Shown: positions 27,317 through 37,630, counted from the stretch's first letter. The stretch is 64,000 nucleotides of DNA from an uncultured Collinsella sp. (GCA_934621295.1 CAKTVB010000003.1:197157-261156); one strand, 5' to 3'. Made by a program: numbers and translations. Notes: generated from the letters alone by a model not told the origin.

Positions 27317-27838
27317 ATGGATGCTCTCGATGCTCTGAAGACGCGCCGCAGCTGCCGCGCATACCTCGATCGCCCCGTCGATGCCCAAACGCTCGATACC
27401 ATCATCGAGGCGGGACGTTTTGCGGCAAGTGGAATGGGCCGCCAGCCGGTCACGTTCGTCGCCGTGACCGACCCCGCCACAGTCAAACAGCTCTCGCACA
27501 TGAACGCCCAGATCATGGGCACCGATGCCGATCCGTTCTATGGAGCGCAAACGGTAGTTGTAGTGCTTGTTGACGCAGGCGTTCCCACCTGCGTGGAAGA
27601 CGGCGCCCTTGCCATGGGCAATCTGATGAATGCCGCGCATGCGTTAGGGGTCGATTCGTGCTGGATTCACCGTGCGCGCGAGGAATTTGAGTCCGAAGAG
27701 GGACGTGCGCTCCTGGCCTCTTGGGGCCTCCCCTCCGACGGCTCCCTGCGCGGCGTGGGCCATTGCATCCTGGGCTACGCTGCAAGCCCCGCGGGCGAGG
27801 CCAAACCGCGTCGCGACAACGTGGTGTACGTAAAGTAG
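27317..27838 (+). CDS. Nitroreductase family FMN oxidoreductase
   Basis: The 173-residue product has the nitroreductase N-terminal motif TRRSCRAYLDRPVDAQTLDT, IIEAGRFAASGMGRQPVTFV and the late GALAMGNLMNAAHALGVDSCW. These FMN enzymes reduce nitro groups, quinones or enones with NAD(P)H. It is a short, minimal member of the family. GAAAGGA precedes the ATG. It is monocistronic with a strong terminator. The substrate is unknown. Confidence 0.9.
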   Translation: MDALDALKTRRSCRAYLDRPVDAQTLDTIIEAGRFAASGMGRQPVTFVAVTDPATVKQLSHMNAQIMGTDADPFYGAQTVVVVLVDAGVPTCVEDGALAMGNLMNAAHALGVDSCWIHRAREEFESEEGRALLASWGLPSDGSLRGVGHCILGYAASPAGEAKPRRDNVVYVK

Positions 27839-27868
27839 CCCTGTCTTTCAACACCCCCACCGCATGCA

Positions 27869-27906
27869 AGCGGGCCTGTCCACCTCTCTGGACAGGCCCG
27901 CTCTTT
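27869..27906 (+). terminator. Intrinsic terminator after the nitroreductase gene
   Basis: A perfect 13-bp stem (AGCGGGCCTGTCC with GGACAGGCCCGCT) and 8-nt loop is followed by CTTTC. Confidence 0.8.
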
Positions 27907-27927
27907 CACACACTCTGAGCTTTTGCG

Positions 27928-28893
27928 CTACTTGCCTTTGACCATTCCGGCAATGCGGTCGGAAATCGAGGTCTGGCCGCGACGGTCCTCGCCCCAAAAG
28001 GAGATGGACACCATGCCCGGGCCCACATGGCAGCCGATCGTGGGGCCGATATTCGTCTCGAGGAACATGGTAGTGTCATCTTGCTTGGCAATCAGTTCGC
28101 GCAGGCGGCGCGCGTCGCCCGCAGCGTCGGCGTTGCCAATAGCAGCCACATTTGAATACAAGTCGGCATTGCGCCCCTTGCTGTAGAACTCCGCCATGCG
28201 TCGCAGGCCCTTCTTGCGGCCGCGAACCACGCCCACGACGGCAAGCTTGCCATCGGTATCAAAGGTGAGCAACGGTTTGACATCCAGCTTCCCGCCCACA
28301 AGCGCCACGCCGGCAGGAATTCTGCCGCCACGGTGCAAAGCATCAAGGTCGTCGACCATAAACATCGTCTGCACGTAGTAGCGCGCCTCCGCCGCCCATG
28401 CGGCAAGCTCGGCAGCTGTAAGACCGCGATCGCGCTGGCGCACCGCCTCGGCGATGATCAAACCCTGAGGCGTGGACCCCAGTTTCAGGTCGACCACATA
28501 CAGACCCAGCTCAGCTCCAGACTCAACCCCGCGCTCGCGGCAGATGCGTGCAAGAGCGGTGCAGGCTCCCTCGTATGCACCGGAAAGTCCGCTCGAAAAT
28601 GCAAGGTATACCGTCGGCGTACCCAAATCGATCGCCTCGTTGAAAGCGGTCTCAAAAGCCAACTGCGAAGGCTGCGAGGTCATCGGCTGCGCGCCGTGGC
28701 GCATCGCCTCGTAAAAATCGTGTGCCGAGGTGCTCTCATACATATCGTCCACGCCCGTCAGCCCATCGTCACCCTTAACCGTCTCGGTATAGGAAAAGTT
28801 GAGGACACGCAGGCCGGCGCGCTCGCAATAGCCCTGCGAAAGTTCACAGCAAGAGTCGACGATGATATTGCAAATAGCATCAGAAGTGGGCAT
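27928..28893 (-). CDS. DegV family fatty-acid-binding protein
   Basis: The 321-residue DegV protein would bind fatty acids (FakB-like) for delivery to the FakA kinase. It shows NIIVDSCCELSQGYCE, the TSQPSQLAFETAF block, YLAFSSGLSGAYEGA and DLDALHRGGRIPAG. It is somewhat longer than typical FakB (about 280). ATG 28893 has GGAG 9 nt upstream. It is monocistronic here; no fakA is visible. Confidence 0.9.
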   Translation of the reverse strand: MPTSDAICNIIVDSCCELSQGYCERAGLRVLNFSYTETVKGDDGLTGVDDMYESTSAHDFYEAMRHGAQPMTSQPSQLAFETAFNEAIDLGTPTVYLAFSSGLSGAYEGACTALARICRERGVESGAELGLYVVDLKLGSTPQGLIIAEAVRQRDRGLTAAELAAWAAEARYYVQTMFMVDDLDALHRGGRIPAGVALVGGKLDVKPLLTFDTDGKLAVVGVVRGRKKGLRRMAEFYSKGRNADLYSNVAAIGNADAAGDARRLRELIAKQDDTTMFLETNIGPTIGCHVGPGMVSISFWGEDRRGQTSISDRIAGMVKGK

Positions 28894-29009
28894 GAAAGAT
28901 ACTCCGCTCGAATCAAGAAACATATGTGCTCAATTGTGACATCATCGACAGCCATATAGCGACAAAAGCAGAAGTTACGCATATACCAACTAAAGGGCAG
29001 ATAAAAACA

Positions 29010-29037
29010 GAGCGACCCCGAAACGTCGGGGTCGCTC
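29010..29037 (-). terminator. Minus-strand terminator downstream of the structured intergenic element
   Basis: A 12-bp perfect stem (GAGCGACCCCGA with TCGGGGTCGCTC) with a 4-nt loop is followed on the minus strand by TGTTTTTATC. No protein gene ends upstream of it on that strand, so it may end a noncoding transcript covering 29080-29218. Confidence 0.7.
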
Positions 29038-29079
29038 ATTGTTCTTGTGTGGATGGCGTCGCAAGAACAAAAAGGGGTG

Positions 29080-29218
29080 CCAACGGGGCGATGAGGGTAC
29101 TCGGCGGGCTTGTCCGCAGTGTTAGTAATATCGCTCACCATCGCTGTGCGCATCGTCTTATAAGCCGTTGCTGCACAGCGATGGCGGGCGTTGCCAAGAA
29201 CCCTCATCGCCCAGTTGG
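29080..29218 (-). ncRNA. Candidate structured RNA or palindromic element
   Basis: The ends form a 19-bp inverted repeat with one mismatch (CCAACGGGGCGATGAGGGT against ACCCTCATCGCCCAGTTGG). Inside lies a perfect 12-bp stem CCATCGCTGTGC/GCACAGCGATGG with a 23-nt loop, plus smaller hairpins, giving a branched fold. On the minus strand it is followed by a GTTCTTG/CAAGAAC hairpin and the terminator at 29010-29037. No coding frame is credible here. I match it to no known RNA family. A short transposable palindrome is the main alternative. Confidence 0.4.
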
Positions 29219-29349
29219 AAGCTGCCGGTTAGCCGAGCCGTCAGGCACCTTCAATCGGTGCACCACTATAATCGCCTCTTCGCTTTTTCTGCTCTATACT
29301 GACAAATACGAATTATCGTTTAATTTTGAAACACTAAACGAGGCGTATC

Positions 29350-30597
29350 ATGAGCAAACAGGGCATGCGTGCTTCCGATGTCAATTATCTTGCCCCCGAA
29401 TCGTTGCAAGGGCTTCTTGTCGGGGCACTTGCCGATGCGGGCATCGATATCATCGCGTTCGGCGCCGACGAATCCATCGTCTTCACCACGTTGAACCCCG
29501 CACAAACGTATCGCGACACACTGATCGAATATGCCCGCGACCATCGCAACCGAGCATCCGAAGGCGGTCGTCTGCTGTTCACGCGCGAAGGGAAGCTGTT
29601 CACGCTCTATCCGCGCAGGCAGGATATCGACGGACACGCGCTCGATGTCTTCACCGTACGCCATCGACGCAGCAGCACCGTGCGACCCGGCATCGATTGG
29701 CTCAATGCCGAAGACGTGCGCGCCGATTTTGAACAAAGCGCCTTTGGCATCATCGAGGGCGAGGGCGCCATCTCCCCACTCGTGCTCGCCTCCTACGAGC
29801 ACGGCTCACCCGTGATGCTCGAGGGCGAGGCGGGATGCGGCAAAGATCAGATCGCGGAGCTTCTCTACCTCTCCGGCTCCCTCTCCCATCAGCCCTTCGT
29901 TCGCATCAGCTGCGACATCTTGAACGACCGCTCCTGGCACCATCTACTCAAATCGGCAGACTCGCCGCTCTATCAAACCGATATGACCATCTACATCAGA
30001 CGCCTGCACGCTTTGGGAGAACAACGTCATCGCGAACTCTTAGCAACGCTTCGCGAGGGGGCCCTTACCGAGCGCTGTCGCGTAATCCTCTCGGGCAACG
30101 ATATTCCCGGCGGCGGTGAGTGCGACGCCGTGGCCCAATGTGCCGAGCAACTCAACTGCGCGGTCTGCATCGCCCCGCCCATACGTGAGCAGGGTGACGC
30201 AGCACGGCGTGTCGAGCGCTATCTCGCGCATCTCGCACATGAATTCGAAATGGAAGCGCCCGCGATCGAAGCGGGCGCTTCAGAAGTCTTGGATGCATAT
30301 GGATGGCCGCGCAACTACACGCAGCTGCGCGAAGTTGCCGAGCGCTTGTTGATCCTGGGCGGCGATGCCCCGGTGAGCGAGGCGAATGCAAACGCGGTCC
30401 TCGCGCAAGAAAACGTGATACGCTCCGGCGTCTTTTCGTCACCGGCGCTGGAAACCGACCTCTATATCCTGCGGCCGCTCGCCGATACCGAACGTGACAT
30501 CGCGCAACTGGTCGTCGACCACCTGGACGGCAATAAAACCAAAGCGGCAGACGTTTTGGGTATCAGCCGTACCACCCTTTGGCGGCTTTTGCGCTAG
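29350..30597 (+). CDS. NtrC-like AAA+ regulator lacking the GAFTGA loop
   Basis: The 415-residue protein has an N-terminal sensory-like domain (about 1-125), a reduced AAA+ domain (about 130-340) with Walker A GEAGCGKDQ, and a C-terminal Fis-type helix-turn-helix (NKTKAADVLGISRTTLWRLL). The sigma-54-contacting GAFTGA loop is missing, and the Walker B region (QTDMTIYIRRLH) is not canonical. It therefore probably acts as a sigma-70 regulator, like TyrR-type proteins. Start ATG 29350 fits, with a weak GAGG upstream. A TATACT box lies at 29295-29300. Its targets are unknown. Confidence 0.75.
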   Translation: MSKQGMRASDVNYLAPESLQGLLVGALADAGIDIIAFGADESIVFTTLNPAQTYRDTLIEYARDHRNRASEGGRLLFTREGKLFTLYPRRQDIDGHALDVFTVRHRRSSTVRPGIDWLNAEDVRADFEQSAFGIIEGEGAISPLVLASYEHGSPVMLEGEAGCGKDQIAELLYLSGSLSHQPFVRISCDILNDRSWHHLLKSADSPLYQTDMTIYIRRLHALGEQRHRELLATLREGALTERCRVILSGNDIPGGGECDAVAQCAEQLNCAVCIAPPIREQGDAARRVERYLAHLAHEFEMEAPAIEAGASEVLDAYGWPRNYTQLREVAERLLILGGDAPVSEANANAVLAQENVIRSGVFSSPALETDLYILRPLADTERDIAQLVVDHLDGNKTKAADVLGISRTTLWRLLR

Positions 30598-30627
30598 AGC
30601 AGCCAGCGCCGACTGGCAGGACAAGCG

Positions 30628-31182
30628 CTACTCCTCCTCGAGAATCACGTGCCTAAACGAGCCGTTCTCGTAGATACCGTAGCTGTGCGTTCCGTCCTTA
30701 GGAATGGACACGCTGCCCGGGTTGAAAAGCCACAGGCCCGGATGCGCCTGGCTCTCCTCATTGACCTTGATGTGCGTGTGGCCGTACACCAGTGCAGAAC
30801 CCTCGGGCAGCGCCGGTGCGTTGTCCACACTGTTGTGCATACCGGCGCCAAACACGTGACCATGGGTGCAAAAGAGCTCGCGGCCGTCGCTGTCCATCAC
30901 CGTAGTGCTATCGGCCATACAGGGGAAATCAAGCACCATCTGGTCGACCTCTGCCTCGCAGTTGCCGCGCGCAGCGATTACGCGCCCGCTCTTGGCAAGG
31001 TCATTGAGCAGCGGAATCACGCGCTTGGGAGCGTAATCGCGCGGAAGGTCGTTGCGGGGCCCGTGGTAAAGCAGGTCGCCCAAAAGAATGATGCGGTCGG
31101 GTTGCTCGGCCTCAATGGCAGACATCAGGCGCTCGGCCCAGTATGCAGAACCGTGAATGTCCGATGCGATAAGAAACTTCAT
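30628..31182 (-). CDS. YfcE family metallophosphoesterase
   Basis: The 184-residue phosphodiesterase has the calcineurin-like signature in order: LIASDIHGSAYW (DxH), ILLGDLLYHGP (GDxxxxG), ARGNCEAEVD (GNC), CTHGHVFGAG and VYGHTHIKVN (GHTH), then NPGSVSIPK. Members hydrolyse phosphodiesters with Mn2+. The ATG at 31182 fits the family start; the ribosome site is weak (GGA). It is convergent with the NtrC-like gene. Confidence 0.92.
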   Translation of the reverse strand: MKFLIASDIHGSAYWAERLMSAIEAEQPDRIILLGDLLYHGPRNDLPRDYAPKRVIPLLNDLAKSGRVIAARGNCEAEVDQMVLDFPCMADSTTVMDSDGRELFCTHGHVFGAGMHNSVDNAPALPEGSALVYGHTHIKVNEESQAHPGLWLFNPGSVSIPKDGTHSYGIYENGSFRHVILEEE

Positions 31183-31222
31183 GAGTAGGTCCAATCTCAA
31201 GGTGCTTTGCGAAAGCATCGGC

Positions 31223-31594
31223 TTAGCGTAGGGATTCCTTCGCAACAGCGCTGGCGCAGTAGGAAATGCCCACGAGAATCAGCGCGTTGACGATAACCGA
31301 TACGATGGCACATCCGCCCAGGATGGCGAGCACCACATCGGCGGCGTTGACGAGCAGGCCAACGAGCGCCACGGGGAGCAGGGCGCGAGCGCGAACGGGG
31401 ACGTTGGCCGCAGAGATACCCTGAGCGCTCAGCAAAAAGGCGAAGAGGATAACGAAGCCCATCACGATGGAATGCAAAAGATCGGGCGCCTGGTCGCCGG
31501 AGGTATTGAGCACGATAAGGGTGATCAGCAGGTCAATGCCGCCAACCACGGCAAGAAGGCTTAGAACCTTCAGCGCTTTTCGCATGGTGGACAT
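31223..31594 (-). CDS. Integral membrane protein, 123 aa, function unknown
   Basis: Four hydrophobic segments are visible (LSLLAVVGGIDLLITLIVL, IVMGFVILFAFLLSAQG, LLPVALVGLLVNAADVVLAI, CAIVSVIVNALILVGISY). GGAGA precedes the ATG. It lies 40 nt upstream of the phosphoesterase gene on the same strand and may be cotranscribed. I do not recognise the family. Confidence 0.75.
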   Translation of the reverse strand: MSTMRKALKVLSLLAVVGGIDLLITLIVLNTSGDQAPDLLHSIVMGFVILFAFLLSAQGISAANVPVRARALLPVALVGLLVNAADVVLAILGGCAIVSVIVNALILVGISYCASAVAKESLR

Positions 31595-31678
31595 ACGGTC
31601 TCCTCTCCCCGCCCAGCGGCGAAGTTACATTCATACACGCGAAGCATTGTACCCCGCACACCCAGACGCAAGCGCGCA

Positions 31679-33079
<1,401 letters not shown>

Positions 33080-33304
33080 ATCCACGGAACCCCTCTCGAC
33101 CTTAATCACAAACGCTTCTCGCCAACGCTACCACAGCGGATGCGCCCCGCAAACGAACTTCCCCATGTAAACAGGCCTTGTCCAAGCAGCAGGCACCGCC
33201 ACGCACAACACGATAACCCCATGCACGCATGGTATGCTTTGCGCCATCATTTGCACGCAACACGACACCGCTAATACGGCACCACATATATACGGGAGGC
33301 ATTC

Positions 33305-33646
33305 ATGTCCCAAGAAGATATCAAGCAGAGCATCCACGACGCCTTTGACGACGATCAAAACGCAACAAAGCAGGCGCCCAAACCGGGCTCCGGAAACCCC
33401 GGCCTTCCCATTGCGTCGCTCATCTTTGCCGTAGCAGGCGCCATTCTCGGTGGCTACGTTAGCTGGATCTTGAGCGTAATCGCCGGCATTGTTGCCATCG
33501 TGCTGGGTGTCATGGCTCGCAAGCAGGCATCACCGCGCCTGGGTCTTGCGCTCGCCGGCATCATCATCGGTGCGCTCTGCATTATCAGCAGCCTCGCGCT
33601 TGTGGGTATCTACCTGTTCCAGCTCAAGAGCATGGGCCTGCTGTAG
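33305..33646 (+). CDS. DUF4190-type small membrane protein
   Basis: The 113-residue product has a charged cytoplasmic N-terminus (MSQEDIKQSIHDAFDDDQNA), then two or three membrane segments (IASLIFAVAGAILGGYVSWI, IAGIVAIVLGVMARKQ, LGLALAGIIIGALCIISSLA), matching the DUF4190 pattern. GGAGG is 5 nt upstream of the ATG. It lies 33 nt upstream of the PHP gene and is probably cotranscribed. Function is unknown. Confidence 0.8.
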   Translation: MSQEDIKQSIHDAFDDDQNATKQAPKPGSGNPGLPIASLIFAVAGAILGGYVSWILSVIAGIVAIVLGVMARKQASPRLGLALAGIIIGALCIISSLALVGIYLFQLKSMGLL

Positions 33647-33679
33647 AAAACCCACCATACCGTAAATAAAGGAGAGTCC

Positions 33680-34588
33680 ATGTCCCGTTGCCCGCTAGTC
33701 GACTGCCACACGCACACGAGTTTTTCCGATGGCACTTCATCTTTCGAGGAAAACGTCCGCGCGGCGGTTGCCGCCGGCTGCGAGATCATGGTCTCGACTG
33801 ACCATCTCACCCTTCCCGCCAGCATGGACGCACCGGGAGACGTGCAAGTCACCGCGGCAGACCTTCCGGCCCATCGCGCCGCTTTCGACGATGCGGTTAA
33901 GCTCGCGTCCGAGCTCTCCCCCTCGCTCAAGCTGCTCTATGGCTTTGAATGTGACTGGTACCCAGGGTGCGAGCCGCTGGTCGAGGCATGGTCGACAGGC
34001 GCGGCCGTGCGCCTGGGCAGCATACACTGGCTCGGCGATCCGGGCGATATCATGGCAGGTGCCGCCGGCGCTGCCGGCACCGAGAGCGTACCCCGCGCCG
34101 ACCTTCCCGAATCCGATGCCGGATGGATCGACTATGATGCAGACCTGCATGTTTGGAAGAACCTCGGTGTTCACGAAGTCTGGCGCCGCTATGTCGACGC
34201 CTGGTGCTCGACCTGCGAGAGTCCGCTCGACTTCGACATAATGGCGCACCCGGACCTCCCCATGCGTTTTGCCAACGAGAGGCTCGCGCCGGATTTTGAT
34301 CTCGCCCCCTTATGGGACCAGATGGCAGCGTGCGCGCGCGATACGCACCGACGCATAGAAGTCTCCACCGCCGGCCTGCGCAAAAGCGTGAACGATTATT
34401 ACCCCACCCGTGGCCTGCTCGAACGCTTTGCCCATGCAGGCGTCCCCATCACATTCGGATCAGACGCGCATCGCGCCTGCGATATCTGCTGGGGCATCCG
34501 CGATGCCCACGAGTACGCATACGATTGCGGCTACCGCTCGTTTGATATCCCGCGCGACGCCGGGGTTTGGGAGACCGTCTCCCTCTAG
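33680..34588 (+). CDS. PHP domain phosphatase, probable histidinol-phosphatase
   Basis: The 302-residue product is of the HisK/HisJ type: metal motifs DCHTHTSFSDG, VSTDHLTLP, GFECDWYPG, LGSIHWL, DIMAHPDLP and ITFGSDAHRA are all present. Histidinol-phosphatase is the one histidine step not coded in the operon on the other strand, which ends 17 nt away in a convergent arrangement. This context supports the assignment, although PHP phosphatases can have other substrates. AAAGGAG precedes the ATG. Confidence 0.85.
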   Translation: MSRCPLVDCHTHTSFSDGTSSFEENVRAAVAAGCEIMVSTDHLTLPASMDAPGDVQVTAADLPAHRAAFDDAVKLASELSPSLKLLYGFECDWYPGCEPLVEAWSTGAAVRLGSIHWLGDPGDIMAGAAGAAGTESVPRADLPESDAGWIDYDADLHVWKNLGVHEVWRRYVDAWCSTCESPLDFDIMAHPDLPMRFANERLAPDFDLAPLWDQMAACARDTHRRIEVSTAGLRKSVNDYYPTRGLLERFAHAGVPITFGSDAHRACDICWGIRDAHEYAYDCGYRSFDIPRDAGVWETVSL

Positions 34589-34605
34589 ATCCATGTAAAA
34601 AGTAG

Positions 34606-34923
34606 CTACTTCATGCGCACGTTGAGCTCGCCGGCCAGCTCATCGAGGGTCACGCCGTAGCGCTCGAGTGTCACCAGCAGGTGATATACCAGGTCACCCG
34701 CCTCGTAGCGAATGTGATCATGATCCTTGTCTTTGCAGGCCATGATCACCTCACTTGCCTCCTCGGCAATCTTCTTGAGCAGCTCGTCCTCGACGTCGGT
34801 CAAAAGACGCGCCGTATAGCTCTTTTCGGGAGAAGCCTCGCGACGACCGTGAATCGTCGCTGCCAGACCCTCCAAAGTCTCGCCGATATTACCGTCTTGC
34901 ACGTTAGCGGTACGTACGCCCAT
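34606..34923 (-). CDS. hisE: Phosphoribosyl-ATP pyrophosphatase
   Basis: HisE hydrolyses PR-ATP to PR-AMP, step 2 of histidine synthesis. The 105-residue product has SYTARLLTDVEDELLKKIAE, EEASEVIMACKDKD (metal-binding acidic helix) and YEAGDLVYHLLVTLERYGV. GGAGGAGC precedes ATG 34923. It is the last gene of the his operon, 57 nt after hisI. Its stop lies in a short palindrome followed by T5 that may act as a weak terminator. Confidence 0.94.
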   Translation of the reverse strand: MGVRTANVQDGNIGETLEGLAATIHGRREASPEKSYTARLLTDVEDELLKKIAEEASEVIMACKDKDHDHIRYEAGDLVYHLLVTLERYGVTLDELAGELNVRMK

Positions 34924-34980
34924 GCTTTGCTCCTCCTTAAAAGGCAACGCAGCGCCGCACGCGCCACGTGCCGTGTCCTA

Positions 34981-35313
34981 TTACTGTTCGACGCGCTTGA
35001 AAAAACAGCTGCGCGCACCGGTATGGCATGCAGGGCCGGGACTATCGACCTTCACAAGCAACGTGTCGTTGTCGCAATCGGCCCATAGCTCGCGGACCTG
35101 CTGCATGTTTCCGCTGGTAGCACCCTTATTCCACAACTCTTGGCGGCTGCGGCTCCAAAACCATGTGGTCCCGCGCTCAAGCGTAAGCCCCACGGATTCC
35201 TCGTTCATCCACGCAACCATCAGCACCTCGCCGGTGTCGTACTGTTGGACCACGCAGGGAATGAGCCCGCGCTCATCGTAGGTGAGCTGCGCAGGCGTTG
35301 TAACCTCGATCAT
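34981..35313 (-). CDS. hisI: Phosphoribosyl-AMP cyclohydrolase
   Basis: HisI opens the adenine ring of PR-AMP, step 3. The 110-residue product contains VLMVAWMNEESVGLTLERG, FWSRSRQELWNKGATSGN, the metal residues in DCDNDTLLVKV and GPACHTGARSCFF. Its ATG directly abuts the hisF stop (TAGATG), so translation is coupled. Here hisI and hisE are separate genes, not the fused hisIE of enterobacteria. Confidence 0.95.
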   Translation of the reverse strand: MIEVTTPAQLTYDERGLIPCVVQQYDTGEVLMVAWMNEESVGLTLERGTTWFWSRSRQELWNKGATSGNMQQVRELWADCDNDTLLVKVDSPGPACHTGARSCFFKRVEQ

Positions 35314-36096
35314 CTAGAAATCCAATCTCACCGGAATACCCTGGCTAGCCATGTACTCCTTCACCTGGCGGATGCTAAAGGTCCCAAAGTGGAACACGCT
35401 TGCCGCCAGCACGGCATCGGCTTCGCCCTCGATAACGCCCTCGGCAAAATGCTCGAGTGTGCCCACACCACCGCTCGCGATCACCGGGATGGAGACCGCA
35501 CGGGCCACGGCGCGTGTGAGCGCCAGGTCAAATCCTTCTTTGGTGCCGTCGCGATCCATACTCGTAAGCAAGATCTCGCCCGCACCGCGGCGCGCCGCCT
35601 CCACGGCCCATTCAACGGCGTCGATACCTGTGGCGTTGCGGCCACCCGCGGTAAAGACCTCCCACTTGTCGGCACCGGGCTTGCCGGGCGTGCCCACGCG
35701 TTTGGCATCGATGGCACACACCACAGCCTGGCTACCAAACGCCGCAGCTGCCTGCGTAATCAAACTCGGGTCGCGCACGGCGGCCGAGTTGAGCGACACC
35801 TTGTCGGCGCCCGCCGCAACCATCTGGCGCATACCGGCAAGATCGCGAAAACCACCGCCCACCGTATAGGGGATGGAGAGTTCCTCGGCTGCATGCGACG
35901 CCATATCGATTGTCGTTGCACGGTTATCGCTCGTAGCGGTGATGTCCAAAAACACCACCTCGTCGGCACCCTCACGGTCATACGCCGCAGCAAGCTCCAC
36001 CGGGTCGCCCGCGTCGCGCAGCTCCACGAAGTTGACGCCCTTCACAACGCGCCCGCACTTGACGTCCAGGCACGGAATGATGCGCTTGGTTAGCAT
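35314..36096 (-). CDS. hisF: Imidazole glycerol phosphate synthase, cyclase subunit
   Basis: HisF with HisH makes IGP and AICAR from PRFAR. The 260-residue TIM barrel starts MLTKRIIPCLDVKCGRVVKG with the catalytic Asp in CLDVK, and has FLDITATSDNRAT, VGGGFRDLAGMRQ, and the late LLTSMDRDGTKEGFDL (second catalytic Asp) and IASGGVGTLEHF. It overlaps hisA by 7 nt. HisF is the partner of hisH two genes upstream. Confidence 0.96.
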   Translation of the reverse strand: MLTKRIIPCLDVKCGRVVKGVNFVELRDAGDPVELAAAYDREGADEVVFLDITATSDNRATTIDMASHAAEELSIPYTVGGGFRDLAGMRQMVAAGADKVSLNSAAVRDPSLITQAAAAFGSQAVVCAIDAKRVGTPGKPGADKWEVFTAGGRNATGIDAVEWAVEAARRGAGEILLTSMDRDGTKEGFDLALTRAVARAVSIPVIASGGVGTLEHFAEGVIEGEADAVLAASVFHFGTFSIRQVKEYMASQGIPVRLDF

Positions 36097-36842
36097 GCGC
36101 CCTCCTCTCCATGGGCGGCAGCCAAGGCCTCCGCCAGCGTGAAGTTCCCCTCGTACAGGGCACGTCCGGTAATGGCACCCTCGATAACGTCCGAGCCCGC
36201 AGCAGCGACCGCGCGGATGTCGTCGAGCGTGGAGATTCCACCCGAGGCGACCACCGGAAAGCCAGCAACCTGGGCCACATGGGCATATGCGGCTACGTCG
36301 ATGCCCGTCTGCATGCCATCGCGCGCGATGTCGGTATAGACCAGGTGCTTGAAACCCTGTTCAGCAAGCTGGCCCACGACCTCATCAAGCGCCAAGCCCA
36401 CGCCGTCGCGCCAGCCGTTCACCTTGACCTGGCCATCGCGCGCGGCAACGTCTGCCACCAGCAGGTCGCCAAAGCCACGCGCTGCGACCTCGGCAAAGCC
36501 CGGCTCCGTTACCAAAACGGTGCCCATAGCGATGCGCTTGGCGCCATACCCCGCAAGTTCATCGATGCGTGCAAGCGAGCGCACGCCGCCGCCCACATCA
36601 ATGGACAGCCCGTCTACCTGGCAGATTGCCTCGATAGCGCGCGAATTAGCCTCGCGAGCGGCCTCATCCTCCTCGAATGCAGCCGAAAGATCGACCACGT
36701 GGAGCCATGCGGCACCCTGCGCGGCAAACTCACGCGCAACCGAGACGGGATCGTCGGAATACACCTTGCAACGGCTTCGGTCGCCGCGCTCCAGACGAAC
36801 GACCTTACCGCCGATCAAATCGATAGCGGGAAACAAAATCAT
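36090..36842 (-). CDS. hisA: ProFAR isomerase
   Basis: HisA isomerises ProFAR to PRFAR. The 250-residue TIM barrel begins MILFPAIDLIGGKVVRLERG and carries DVGGGVRSLARI, YTDIARDGMQTGID and VVASGGISTLDDI. It overlaps the stop of hisH by 4 nt (ATGA) and the start of hisF by 7 nt. Nothing suggests the dual HisA/TrpF enzyme PriA beyond the shared fold; trp genes are not in view. Confidence 0.95.
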   Translation of the reverse strand: MILFPAIDLIGGKVVRLERGDRSRCKVYSDDPVSVAREFAAQGAAWLHVVDLSAAFEEDEAAREANSRAIEAICQVDGLSIDVGGGVRSLARIDELAGYGAKRIAMGTVLVTEPGFAEVAARGFGDLLVADVAARDGQVKVNGWRDGVGLALDEVVGQLAEQGFKHLVYTDIARDGMQTGIDVAAYAHVAQVAGFPVVASGGISTLDDIRAVAAAGSDVIEGAITGRALYEGNFTLAEALAAAHGEEGAC

Positions 36843-37588
36843 GCGTCGACCTCCCTATCCGCCATGGCATCCTCGACGATGCCCACAAAGTTCTCGATAA
36901 GACGCAGGCCGCGCGCCGACGATTTCTCGGGATGGAACTGGCATCCAAAGACGCGACCGTGCTGCACCATACAGGCAAAGCTGCGCGTATAGTGCGTATG
37001 CCCCAGGGTATCCGCGACAGGAACATCAAGATCGGCCGCATACGAATGGGTGAAATACATGTTGGCACCCTCGGGGAATCCCTGCAAAAGCGGAGATGCC
37101 GCGCCCTCCTCGGTCAGATGCACCTGATCCCAGCCCACGTGGGGAACCTTGAGGCGCGAGGACTCCAAACGCGAGCACGACCCGTTGACCAGGCCCAGGC
37201 CGCGTGCCCAACGTTTGCCATCCGCTTTAAAAACGGTTGCGGGGGCCGCGCCCGTGCCGTAAACATCCCTCACAGACGACACGGCAGCATCCTCCGGAAT
37301 GCCCTCGTCGCCGCGGTCAAGCAGCAGCTGAAGCCCCAGGCAGATACCTAAGATCGGCTTGTTTGCGGCAGCCGCGTCAAGCACTGCCTGGTCAAGGCCC
37401 GACTCACTCATATAGGTGATGGCATCAAAGAACGACCCAACGCCGGGGATCACGATACCGTCAGCCGCGCGCACGCACGCGGGGTCATCGCTCGCGTAGG
37501 CCTCGGCGCCAGCGCGAGCAAAGCCGCGAACCACGCTCGACAGGTTACCCTTGTGATAGTCGACGACGACAATCGATGGACTGCGCAC
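36839..37588 (-). CDS. hisH: Imidazole glycerol phosphate synthase, glutaminase subunit
   Basis: HisH supplies ammonia from glutamine to HisF. The product of about 249 residues shows VVVDYHKGNLSSVVRG, GIVIPGVGSFFDAI, the nucleophile region LGICLGLQLLLDRG and the His-Glu pair in FGCQFHPEKSSARG. It is longer than usual (about 205). GTG 37588 is chosen because AGAGG lies 5 nt upstream; a GTG at 37609 is also in frame. It overlaps hisA by 4 nt. Confidence 0.93.
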   Translation of the reverse strand: MRSPSIVVVDYHKGNLSSVVRGFARAGAEAYASDDPACVRAADGIVIPGVGSFFDAITYMSESGLDQAVLDAAAANKPILGICLGLQLLLDRGDEGIPEDAAVSSVRDVYGTGAAPATVFKADGKRWARGLGLVNGSCSRLESSRLKVPHVGWDQVHLTEEGAASPLLQGFPEGANMYFTHSYAADLDVPVADTLGHTHYTRSFACMVQHGRVFGCQFHPEKSSARGLRLIENFVGIVEDAMADREVDA

Positions 37589-37630
37589 TGCTCCCTCTTC
37601 TCTCAACACGCGGACAATTAAAACGCACCG

